From assembly GCF_028767125.1 (NCBI RefSeq), contig NZ_JAKCWP010000011.1, positions 62,001 through 126,000 of the forward strand: a stretch of 64,000 nucleotides of DNA, written 5' to 3'. Each line of letters begins with the position of its first letter. Positions within the stretch are counted from its first letter, which is position 1. This stretch comes from Chelativorans sp. YIM 93263 (GTDB lineage: Bacteria > Pseudomonadota > Alphaproteobacteria > Rhizobiales > Rhizobiaceae). The notes under the pieces are model-generated. The model was not told the DNA's origin. It made no database searches and saw nothing but the letters and a program-made list of their open reading frames with translations. The position numbers and the translations under genes are program-made. Below are positions 35,640 through 43,770 of this stretch, in pieces.

Positions 35640-36812
35640 ATGAGCGGGCTTATCGAGGACAGTGACGACATTAGGGAGATCCGTGCGGCGGTGCGCAAAC
35701 TGTGCTCGGGATTTCCTGGCGAATACTGGCGGGCGCTCGACCGCGAGATGGCCTATCCGACGGATTTCGTGGAGGCGCTTACCGAAGCTGGCTTCCTGAG
35801 CGCGCTCATTCCTGAGGAGTATGGCGGCTCGGGACTCACCTTCTCAGCGGCTGCGGCCATACTGGAAGAGGTACAGCATGCCGGCTGCAACGGTGCCGCG
35901 TGTCACGCGCAGATGTACATCATGGGCGCCATCCTGAGGCATGGCTCGGAGGAGCAGAAAAAGCGCTTTCTGCCGAAAATCGCTTCCGGCGAGGCGCGGC
36001 TGCAGGCCTTTGGCGTAACCGAGCCCACAAGCGGCACGGATACGTCCTCGCTGAAGACGACCGCCAAGCGCGATGATGATAGCTATATCGTGAATGGTCA
36101 GAAGATCTGGACGTCACGCGCCGAGCATTCGGACCTCATGCTGCTTTTGGCCCGGACCACTCCAAAGGAGGAAGTGAAGAAAGCGACAGACGGGCTGTCC
36201 ATCTTCATTCTCGACATGAACGAAGCTCGCGGCAACGGTCTGACCATCCGCCCCATCCGCACCATGATGAACCACGGAACGACCGAAGTCTTCTTCGACA
36301 ATGTTCGCGTGCCGGCGGAAAATCTGGTCGGCGAGGAAGGCAAGGGCTTTCGCTACGTACTATCCGGCATGAATGCCGAGCGCATCCTGATCGCTGCCGA
36401 ATGCATCGGTGATGCGAAGTGGTTCATCGACAAGGCCTCTGCCTATGCGAGCGAGCGGCATGTTTTCGGCCGCCCGATCGGCAAGAATCAGGGGGTTCAG
36501 TTCCCAATTGCAAGGGCCTATGCGGAGATGCGCGCGGCGGAGATGATGGTGCATCAGGCTGTTGCGCTCTACGACCAAGGCGAGAATTGCGGCGAGGAAG
36601 CCAATATCGCCAAGATGCTTGCCGCCGAAGCCTCCTGGCATGCCGGCGAGGCCTGCATTCAGACCTTTGGCGGCTTCGGCTTCGCGGAGGAATACGACAT
36701 AGAGCGCAAGTTCCGCGAGACGCGGCTCTACCAAGTGGCGCCTGTCTCGACCAATCTCATCCTCAGCTACATCGCGGAGCATGTTCTCGGCATGCCACGC
36801 TCCTATCGGTAG
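35640..36812 (+). CDS. Acyl-CoA dehydrogenase
   Basis: 390 residues of the flavin-dependent family. FGVTEPTSGTDTSSL near residue 122, the middle domain IVNGQKIWTS near 150, MNAERILIAAECIGDAKW near 245 and QTFGGFGFAEEYDIERKFRE near 345 are all typical. It oxidises an acyl-CoA to the enoyl-CoA and passes electrons to ETF. ATG 35640 follows GGCGAGG. It is the first gene of a three-gene unit with a CoA transferase and a MaoC-like hydratase, and may act on a branched dicarboxyl-CoA (inference). Confidence 0.92.
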   Translation: MSGLIEDSDDIREIRAAVRKLCSGFPGEYWRALDREMAYPTDFVEALTEAGFLSALIPEEYGGSGLTFSAAAAILEEVQHAGCNGAACHAQMYIMGAILRHGSEEQKKRFLPKIASGEARLQAFGVTEPTSGTDTSSLKTTAKRDDDSYIVNGQKIWTSRAEHSDLMLLLARTTPKEEVKKATDGLSIFILDMNEARGNGLTIRPIRTMMNHGTTEVFFDNVRVPAENLVGEEGKGFRYVLSGMNAERILIAAECIGDAKWFIDKASAYASERHVFGRPIGKNQGVQFPIARAYAEMRAAEMMVHQAVALYDQGENCGEEANIAKMLAAEASWHAGEACIQTFGGFGFAEEYDIERKFRETRLYQVAPVSTNLILSYIAEHVLGMPRSYR

Positions 36813-36822
36813 AGGCTTCACA

Positions 36823-37962
36823 ATGCGACCTCTCGAAGGAAAGCTTGTCGTGGCGATCGAACAGGCGGTCGCCGCTCCTTACTGCACCTCGCGCCTGGCC
36901 GATGCAGGTGCGCGCGTCATAAAGGTGGAACGGCCGGAGGGTGATTTCGCCCGTGGCTATGACGAGGCCGCCAATGGTCTCAGCAGCTATTTCGTCTGGC
37001 TTAATCGCGGCAAGGAATCTCTTCGTCTCGATCTGAAAGACGACAGGGAGCGAGAAGTTCTGAAGCGAATAATTGCCCAAGCCGACGCTGTGGTACAGAA
37101 TCTGAAGCCTGGCGCGCTGGAGCGCATGGGGCTGGGACCGGAGAGCCTGCGCCGGGAGCGCCCCCGCCTTATCTACTGCTCGATCAGCGGCTATGGAGAG
37201 AGTGGCCCATACGCCAAACGGAAAGCCTACGACCTCCTCATACAGGCGGATGCCGGTCTGTGCAGTATCACCGGCGGGCCTGAGGAGGCTTCGCGCGTAG
37301 GCATTTCCATTGTCGACATTGCCACCGGCTCTGTCGCCCATGCCGCAATCATGGAAGCGTTCCTCAGCCGGGCCGCAACAGGCAACGGCGAAGACATTCG
37401 CATTTCCATGTTCGACGTGATCGCCGACTGGCTTTCTGTGCCCTATTTGCACGCCCGGTCCGGCAACCCACCCAAGCGGATCGGCCTCGCACACCCGTCC
37501 ATCTGCCCCTACGGCGTCTTCAAGACCAGTGATGGCAGGGACATTCTCATCTCCATCCAGAACGACCGAGAGTGGAAGGCGCTCTGCGAAATTGTCCTGG
37601 AAGACCCGCCCATGGTCGAGGATCCACGCTTCGCCACAGGGGTTGCCCGCGTGGAAAACCGGCAGGTGACGGATAACGCAGTGGCCGAGCGCTTCGGAAG
37701 CCGTACGCGAGAGGAATTGATCCCGCTCCTGCTGGAAGCAAACGTGGCTTTTGCGGACGTGAACGATCTCGACGGGCTGGCGCGCCATCCGCATCTTGTC
37801 CGCACGGCGTTGCAATCCCCCGCCGGCGATATCGACCTCCCTGCCCCGGCCGCGGTACATAACGGTGTGCGGCGTGGCGGCGGGCGCGTTCCTGAACTGG
37901 GAGGGGACAATGCGGCCATCCTGGCCGAATTCGCGGCGGATCTGAGCGAGGAAGAGAAATGA
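36823..37962 (+). CDS. CaiB/BaiF family (class III) CoA transferase
   Basis: 379 residues. Class III CoA transferase features: EQAVAAPYCTSRLADAGARVIKVE near the N-terminus, NRGKESLRLDLK near 60, and GYGESGPYAKRKAYD near 125, followed by the conserved Asp of family members (YDLLIQA). The family moves CoA between carboxylic acids. The ATG at 36823, 10 bases after the dehydrogenase stop, gives the usual start; the upstream open frame is within that gene. It overlaps the hydratase gene by four bases. In the itaconate pathway this family member makes itaconyl-CoA from succinyl-CoA. Confidence 0.9.
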   Translation: MRPLEGKLVVAIEQAVAAPYCTSRLADAGARVIKVERPEGDFARGYDEAANGLSSYFVWLNRGKESLRLDLKDDREREVLKRIIAQADAVVQNLKPGALERMGLGPESLRRERPRLIYCSISGYGESGPYAKRKAYDLLIQADAGLCSITGGPEEASRVGISIVDIATGSVAHAAIMEAFLSRAATGNGEDIRISMFDVIADWLSVPYLHARSGNPPKRIGLAHPSICPYGVFKTSDGRDILISIQNDREWKALCEIVLEDPPMVEDPRFATGVARVENRQVTDNAVAERFGSRTREELIPLLLEANVAFADVNDLDGLARHPHLVRTALQSPAGDIDLPAPAAVHNGVRRGGGRVPELGGDNAAILAEFAADLSEEEK

Positions 37963-38816
37963 ACGCCATACTCGATCCCGGTATCGACCACCTGCGCCAA
38001 TGGATCGGGTGCACGCAGGAAGCCGAAGAGCTCTTGACGCCGCGCGTGGCCGGCTTGTTCGAGGCCGTTCTGGGCAGCGAGCAGACGGAAAAGCGCGATG
38101 GGGACACCGGCTCGCCTGGCATACACTGGTGCATAACGCAGCCAATTGCCCCGATGTCGGCGCTGGGGCAAGACGGCCATCCCGGCCGTGGCGGTTTCCT
38201 GCCGCCGGTGAGCCTGCCCCGGCGTATGTGGGCCGGCTCCGCTCTTGAGATAAAGGACGATATCCGCGTTGGCGACAAAGTCCGCCGCATCTCGCGCGTG
38301 GAAGACATTGTCCTCAAAGAGGGCCGTAGCGGTCCACTATGCTTCGTCACGGTTGCGCATGATTTTTCCACCCATCGCGGCATTGCCGTGAGAGATCAAC
38401 AGACCATCGTCTATCGTGGCACGGGCGAGCCACCTGCCGCGAAGACCGGTGGCGTACCGGCGGGTACTGACTCGACAGCACGCGAGACACGAAATGCTGA
38501 TGCCGTACTCCTGTTCCGCTATTCCGCCGCGACCTCCAACACCCATCGTATCCACTACGACCGGCGGTACTGCACGGAGGTAGAGAACTATCCGGGTCTC
38601 GTTGTTCACGGCCCGCTTCAGGGCACGTATCTCTGGAACCTGGCAGCAAAACTGAACGGGCGTGCGCCCGCGCGTTTCGAGTTTCGGGGTGTCGCTCCCC
38701 TCTTTGACGGACAGCACTTCACGCTCCACTCCGACGAGGCGGAGGATGGCACGATGCAACTGTGGGTGGCGAACCGGGAAGGCACCATCACAACAAAAGC
38801 AACCGCTGGCTGGTGA
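37959..38816 (+). CDS. MaoC/HTD2-like acyl-CoA hydratase (itaconyl- or mesaconyl-CoA hydratase type)
   Basis: 285 residues, a two-hotdog hydratase. Family stretches: FLPPVSLPRRMWAGSALE near residue 80, KEGRSGPLCFVTV near 122, and the second domain with RYSAATSNTHRIHYDRRYC near 190, followed by GLVVHGPLQ. The length and layout match mesaconyl-C4-CoA hydratase and the itaconyl-CoA hydratase Ich. It is coupled by ATGA to the CoA transferase. The missing partner would be citramalyl-CoA lyase. Alternative roles in other branched-acid routes are open. Confidence 0.82.
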   Translation: MNAILDPGIDHLRQWIGCTQEAEELLTPRVAGLFEAVLGSEQTEKRDGDTGSPGIHWCITQPIAPMSALGQDGHPGRGGFLPPVSLPRRMWAGSALEIKDDIRVGDKVRRISRVEDIVLKEGRSGPLCFVTVAHDFSTHRGIAVRDQQTIVYRGTGEPPAAKTGGVPAGTDSTARETRNADAVLLFRYSAATSNTHRIHYDRRYCTEVENYPGLVVHGPLQGTYLWNLAAKLNGRAPARFEFRGVAPLFDGQHFTLHSDEAEDGTMQLWVANREGTITTKATAGW

Positions 38817-38820
38817 TCCG

Positions 38821-40287
38821 CTATACCCAGCCCAAATACACGGCGAGCGAGAGAATACTGCTCCACAGGATGAGCATGGTGAGGCTGTAGGGGCCATTCC
38901 ACCGCATCCCGACCTCGACCGGAGATCGGCCGATCAGCGCCCCCGTATAGACGACCGTTGTGATGAACGGCGAGAACGGGATCGCGCTACCCCAGCCGCC
39001 GAGCAGTGCCAGCGCAGCGGCCAGGCTGGAAAGGCCCGGCAGATCCAGAGCATAGGCGAGGCTACCGAGGATCGAGGCCGTAATGATCGGGTTTATGCCG
39101 ATGCAGCATAATGCATAGACGGTGAGGCTCATAGTCACCACGATGAGAGCCGGATCGAGCGACAAGCCGATGATCTTATCCTGGAGCCATGGCATCGGGA
39201 TTAGGGCCAGCACAATCACGGCGAGAAGCCCGGCGGAGGCAAAGACCCCCACCTCGCTTGCCGAAGCGGGAAACCGGCGCACCGTTGTGCTTACGGTTGC
39301 CGCCATGGTGGACACAGTGCCATAGACTGAACGCGCCTGCAGGAAAGACCAGAAAAGACAATAAAGAGGCACGACCAGAAGCAGGGCCTTCTGGAAGCTG
39401 AGGGCGGATAACTCCTCCACCGCAATCACCGCCCCGCCCAATACCAAAACATGCAGAAAGAGCAGGAAAACAGGCCCCAGCCCGCCCTGCGTCCCAGATG
39501 TGCCTAAACCTCGGCTGCGACGTGGCGACCCAAAATAGTCGAAGGTCCATCCCATGCCGATCAGCAAAAAAGTGGCGGCAAGGCCGATGGGGGCGATCTC
39601 GACCAACTGCAGGTCGGGTATGTTGAGCAGCACGATGTTGATGGCAAAGCCCAAAGGCGACCAGAGTGAAATGAGACTGAAGCCGCGGATGATTGCAAGT
39701 GTCATGCGGCGCAGACGCCATTCCGACACATAAACCGACATGTTGCCGCGTTCGCGGGCAAGCGCGCGTGTGGTCATATCGAGGAGAATGGCCAGACCAC
39801 CGAGATTAATGAGGGTGCCGAAAATATGCCCGCCGACAGTGAGGGCGAGATAGCGCCTGCCGGGCGGCTGTGATGTGAGGAACGCGCCTGCATCGGCGAC
39901 TTCCCGGGCCTTGGCGGCTGCCGAGCGCAACAACCCCAGCACGCTCAACAGCGCGGACAGAAAGATCATTCGGCTGAGGCCGTCCAGAATGGTTGGCCCG
40001 TTCACATCGAACCAGAAGGCCGCCGAAAAGGTCGCGATGGCCAGCGACAGAAGGAAGCGTGTGACACGACTAAGCGCGTTCCAACAGAGAAGGAAATATA
40101 CCAGAAGTGCCAGTGAGGCTGCGCCGATCGCCATCCCCACCTCAAAGAACACGTCTAAATAGGCCGCCGATATGACGAGCGACAGGCACGCCATGGCGGC
40201 CTTCTCACGCCGATTCGCGAAAGCCGGGAAAGCGGCTTCCGCGTTATCGTCGTCCGTTATTTCTGCAGGTTGGAGCGAGTCCGTCAC
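38821..40287 (-). CDS. Polytopic membrane protein, probable transporter of unknown substrate
   Basis: 488 residues with about 12 predicted membrane segments, an acidic N-terminus of about 30 residues and loops such as TIINGL-like TILDGLSRM. No family was recognised with certainty. Repeated segments (NIVLLNIPDLQLVEIAPIGL; IGINPIITASILGSLAYAL; GGWGSAIPFSPFIT) recall ion-transporter-superfamily permeases with inverted hairpin loops. It converges with the hydratase gene four bases away and precedes no other transport subunit. It may import the acid handled by the neighbouring enzymes (inference). Confidence 0.7.
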   Translation of the reverse strand: MTDSLQPAEITDDDNAEAAFPAFANRREKAAMACLSLVISAAYLDVFFEVGMAIGAASLALLVYFLLCWNALSRVTRFLLSLAIATFSAAFWFDVNGPTILDGLSRMIFLSALLSVLGLLRSAAAKAREVADAGAFLTSQPPGRRYLALTVGGHIFGTLINLGGLAILLDMTTRALARERGNMSVYVSEWRLRRMTLAIIRGFSLISLWSPLGFAINIVLLNIPDLQLVEIAPIGLAATFLLIGMGWTFDYFGSPRRSRGLGTSGTQGGLGPVFLLFLHVLVLGGAVIAVEELSALSFQKALLLVVPLYCLFWSFLQARSVYGTVSTMAATVSTTVRRFPASASEVGVFASAGLLAVIVLALIPMPWLQDKIIGLSLDPALIVVTMSLTVYALCCIGINPIITASILGSLAYALDLPGLSSLAAALALLGGWGSAIPFSPFITTVVYTGALIGRSPVEVGMRWNGPYSLTMLILWSSILSLAVYLGWV

Positions 40288-40305
40288 GGCACCTTGCCAG
40301 TGGGA

Positions 40306-41226
40306 TCAGATCGGATCCCAGCTAAACACATCGCCGCTACGCTCTGTCGGAGTGAGACTGCCGCGGAAAGCCGGCAGTGCGCGCTCGGCCAGCGCCTGTG
40401 GCGTCCAGCCTTCCGAAGCATGGACACTGCGGATCGGACCGGTCTGATTGAACAGGAATACCTCATTGAGCCGTGCCGCGAATATCTGGCCGGTAATCTC
40501 GCTGGCGGCATCGGAAGCGAGAAAGACCGCCAGCGGCGCATTGGTTTCCGGTGTCATGCGCTTCAGTCGTTCGACCCGAGCCTGCTCCTCAGGTGTCTTG
40601 GCGGGGATGGAATCGGTCATACGGCTCCAGGCAAACGGTGCAATGCAGTTCGAACGCACATTGAAACGCGCCATGTCGAGCGAGATCGACCGCGAAAGAC
40701 CGGCAATGCCAAGCTTCGCGGCCGAGTAGTTCGCCTGGCCGAAATTGCCAATGAGCCCGGAGGTGCTCGTCATGTGGACGAATGCACCGCTCGACTGCTT
40801 GCGGAAATGTTCCGCCGCCGCCCGGCTGACATAGAAGCTGCCGTTCAGGTGAACGTCGATGACAGCCTTCCAGTCCGCCGGATCCATCTTGTGAAAGATG
40901 GAATCGCGCAGAATGCCGGCATTGTTGACCACCACATCTATACGACCGAAGCTATCCAGCGCGCATTGCACGATCTTCTGCGCGTTTTCCCATTCCGAAA
41001 CGCTGTCCGTATTGATCACGGCCTCGCCGCCGAAATCCTCGATCATGCGTTTGGTTTCTTCCACCGGCGTCGTGGAGCTGCCCTCGCCCTCCAGCGACAC
41101 GCCGATATCATTGATGACGACGCGCGCTCCGGCCTTCGCCATTTCCACTGCGATCCCCCGCCCGATGCCCCCGCCGGCACCCGTGACGACCGCAACTTTG
41201 CCTTCCAGACCCAAGCCGTTCGACAT
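40306..41226 (-). CDS. SDR family oxidoreductase, MFE-2-like 3-hydroxyacyl-CoA dehydrogenase
   Basis: About 306 residues. The NAD site TGAGGGIGRG near residue 13, VVNDI-like VINDIGVSLEG near 40, NNAGIL near 105, and the catalytic MTSTSGLIG with YSAAK near 150-165. The long insert after the first strand and the C-terminal extension resemble the dehydrogenase part of peroxisomal-type multifunctional enzyme. The ATG at 41226 has AGGGGA at good spacing; an ATG at 41253 overlapping the upstream stop by ATGA is the alternative. It ends the decayed beta-oxidation-like operon. Confidence 0.87.
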   Translation of the reverse strand: MSNGLGLEGKVAVVTGAGGGIGRGIAVEMAKAGARVVINDIGVSLEGEGSSTTPVEETKRMIEDFGGEAVINTDSVSEWENAQKIVQCALDSFGRIDVVVNNAGILRDSIFHKMDPADWKAVIDVHLNGSFYVSRAAAEHFRKQSSGAFVHMTSTSGLIGNFGQANYSAAKLGIAGLSRSISLDMARFNVRSNCIAPFAWSRMTDSIPAKTPEEQARVERLKRMTPETNAPLAVFLASDAASEITGQIFAARLNEVFLFNQTGPIRSVHASEGWTPQALAERALPAFRGSLTPTERSGDVFSWDPI

Positions 41227-41249
41227 ACTCATTCCCCTGTTCTGTTCAC

Positions 41250-42430
41250 TCATGTCTTGAAGGAAAGCCCCAAGACCTGTTTCGCAACAATATTGCGCTG
41301 GATCTCGGATGACCCGCCATAGATCGAGGACGGCCGCGCCTGGATGAAAACACTCGCCGGATAAAGCGAGGTGTCGTCGGGCAGCGGATCGAAGAGAGCG
41401 GCGTTTTCGCCTGCCAGATCAACGATGTGATCGGTGATCTTCTGGTAGAGCGCCGATTGGTTGATCTTCAGCATGGAAATATCCGGGCCGAGCTGCTCGC
41501 CGCGGCGCACCTGGTCGGCGAAGGTGCGATAGAAGGATTTGTGATCTTCGAGCTCCATATGCAGCCGCGCATAAAGCGCCTGAAAATCCTCATCATCAAA
41601 CCGGCCGAGCTTGCGCGCGAGACGCGCGAGATGTTCCAGCGCGCCGGCTGCCTGCGCTGGAGAGCCGAGAAAGATGCGCTCAAAACCCAGCAGGCTCTTT
41701 GCAATCTTCCATCCCTCATTGACCCCGCCCACAAGTGCGTTGGCAGGCACCCGGACGTCCTTGAAGAAAACCTCGGCAAACTCGTCATGCATGTCGAGAT
41801 TGATGATGGGCCGCACCTCCACGCCGGGTGTATCGATCGGCACCAGAAAGAAACTGATGCCACGCTGCTTCACCGCGTCGGGGTCGGTGCGGGCCAGCAC
41901 ATATATCCAGTTGGCATCCATGCCCAGCGTGGTCCAGATCTTCTGACCGTTGATCACCCAATCCTCGCTATCGCGCACGGCACGGGTTCTCAGGCTGGCC
42001 AGGTCGGATCCGGCATTGGGTTCGCTGTAGCCCTGACACCAGATGTGTTCGCCGGACAGGATCTTCGGCAGGTGGAATTCGCGCTGCTCCTTCGTGCCGT
42101 AGCGGATGAGCAGCGGGCCGATCATCGTCATGCCCTGATCGTTGGTGCGGGCGCAGCCGTGCCTTTCCTGTTCCTCAATCATGATGAGGAGCTTTGACGG
42201 CGACAGGCCCATGCCGCCATGCTCGCGCGGCCAAGCCGGCGCCAGCCAGCCCTGCTCCGCCAATTGCGATACCAATTTTCGCTCTGGGCGAAGTGCAGCC
42301 GCTTTGGCGGATTGCAGATTTCGGGCGGATAGCTCTCCTCGAACCACCGGCGAACGACGAGACGAAAAACGTCATCCGGAAGAGGATTGAAGTCCTCAAA
42401 GGGTTCTGGCGTCGGGATGGACATGCTCAT
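41250..42430 (-). pseudogene. Acyl-CoA dehydrogenase with N-terminal frameshift
   Basis: The long frame encodes almost all of an acyl-CoA dehydrogenase: QLAEQGWLAPAWPREHGG, the segment CQGYSEPNAGSDLASL, INGQKIWTTLGM, and the C-terminal IYGGSSEIQRNIVAKQV. The true N-terminus (SIPTPEPFEDFNPL, then LHFAQSENWYR) is in another frame from ATG 42430. The shift is at about 42262-42268 in CGCAATTGG, where one base is missing. Without correction no start with a ribosome-binding site exists for the long frame. It is either a new pseudogene or a sequencing error. Confidence 0.85.
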
Positions 42431-42515
42431 GCTCCCTTGAATTTCGGCGGGCGCTTTTCAAAGAACGCCCGGCGCCCCTCTTCCGCGTCCGCGCTGCGCA
42501 GCAGGAGAGCTTTGA
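42427..42515 (-). pseudogene. Enoyl-CoA hydratase, last 28 residues only
   Basis: The frame KALLLRSADAEEG, then RRAFFEKRPPKFKGA and TGA, matches the C-terminal end of crotonase-family hydratases. Its TGA overlaps the dehydrogenase ATG, as expected in the original operon. Everything upstream was lost in a deletion joining it to the acyl-CoA synthetase at about 42508-42515 (in CAAAGCTCTCC). Confidence 0.75.
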
Positions 42516-43770
42516 AAGCATTTCAGCCAGGGCACCAATGTCGACCGGAGACTGACCGCGCGCCCCGTAGAGGATCGAGGCGCCCTTGATCGACTCGATC
42601 ATCGAGCGCGCCTCCGCGGGCGTGAAGGGGCACGGCCGGATTGCCACATCGTTCAGAATCTCGACATAAATCCCGCCGAGCCCGAACACGGCCACAGGGC
42701 CGAAACTCGGATCCCGCTTTATGCCCATGAAGCATTCAACACCGCCGCCCAGCTGGCGTGAAACGAGCACGCCATGGACATCCGCCTTCGGCGCCTTCTC
42801 GGCGGCAGCCGCCAGAATCGCGTTATAGGCCTGCATCGCCTGGTCACGGCTTTCTATGCCGAGTTTCACCCCGCCTATATCGGATTTTTGTGCAGGATGT
42901 GGGGCGACAGGATTTTCATGACCACTGGAAAGCCGATCTTCTCTGCCGTCTCGGCCGCATCCTCGGAGCTTCTAACGACCAATTCCGGTGCGACTTGCAG
43001 CCCCGCTTCGGCCAGAAGGCGTTTGGCTTCGAACTCGTCCGGCGTGGTGGCGGCAGTTGCACCGGCTGCACCGGTTAGGCGCAGATGACGTCGATGCTGT
43101 CGCTCTCGGCCATCCAGCCAATGACGTCGCCAACCGAAATATCCGCCTCGTTTCCCGTCGCCACCAAGACGGGGGCACCGATATTGCGCTGGCGGGCCAC
43201 TGCCGCCAGATGTCCCCCGTAGGCGCCTGACTGGCTGGCAATGCCGATGTTGCCTTTCAGTGGAAAGGCAAGTTCCAACGAAGACGAAAACGTGCCGTAA
43301 TAGTTGATTGTGGCGTTGAAAACACCGAGACTGTTGGGCCCGAGCATGCGCATGCCGTGACGACGCACCGTCTTCAGGAGTTGCTCCTGCATGGTACTGC
43401 CTTCTGTCCCGAGCTCCGCGAAACCGGCTGTGAAGAGGGTTACACTCCGGCAGCCCTTCCCGCCGAGATCCTCGACTGCCTTGAGAGCATGCGCCGGCGG
43501 CACGGCAATGATCGCGGTATCCGGCACTTCCGGGAGGGCATCCACCGACGGGTAGCAGGCAAGCCCCTGCACCGTCACCCTGTTCGGGTTGACCGGCAGG
43601 ATGCGCCCCTTAAACCCCGCCTTCAGCATGGCGTCTATGGGCCGTCCGCCGATCCGCTGCGTGTCCCCCGATGCGCCGACGATGGCGACGGAGGACGGTG
43701 CAAGAAGACTATCTAGGGACGAAAAGTCGTAGTCCGCGGCATCGCCGTCGCCGGTGGCTCCAAAGCGCAT
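42505..43770 (-). pseudogene. ADP-forming acyl-CoA synthetase (acetate-CoA ligase type), multiply broken
   Basis: The N-terminal CoA-binding part (LLAPSSVAIVGASGDTQRIG, then GYP-like ACYPSVDALPEV) and half of the second domain (LGPNSLGVFNATI; IASQSGAYGG) are intact from about 43770 to 43083. There the frame ends after DSIDVICA. An ATP-grasp piece (DEFEAKRLLAEAGL, later VVMKILSPHILHK) follows in another frame, so some 200-250 residues are missing. A shift in the A5 run at 42885-42889 then separates HK from SDIGGVKLG. The last ATP-grasp part is cut at about 42510. Functionally dead. Confidence 0.85.

Noticed and set aside
36763-38145. 460-codon minus-strand frame opposite the CoA transferase gene
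   Set aside because: The plus strand encodes a clear CaiB-family protein and hydratase; the antisense frame has no family resemblance.
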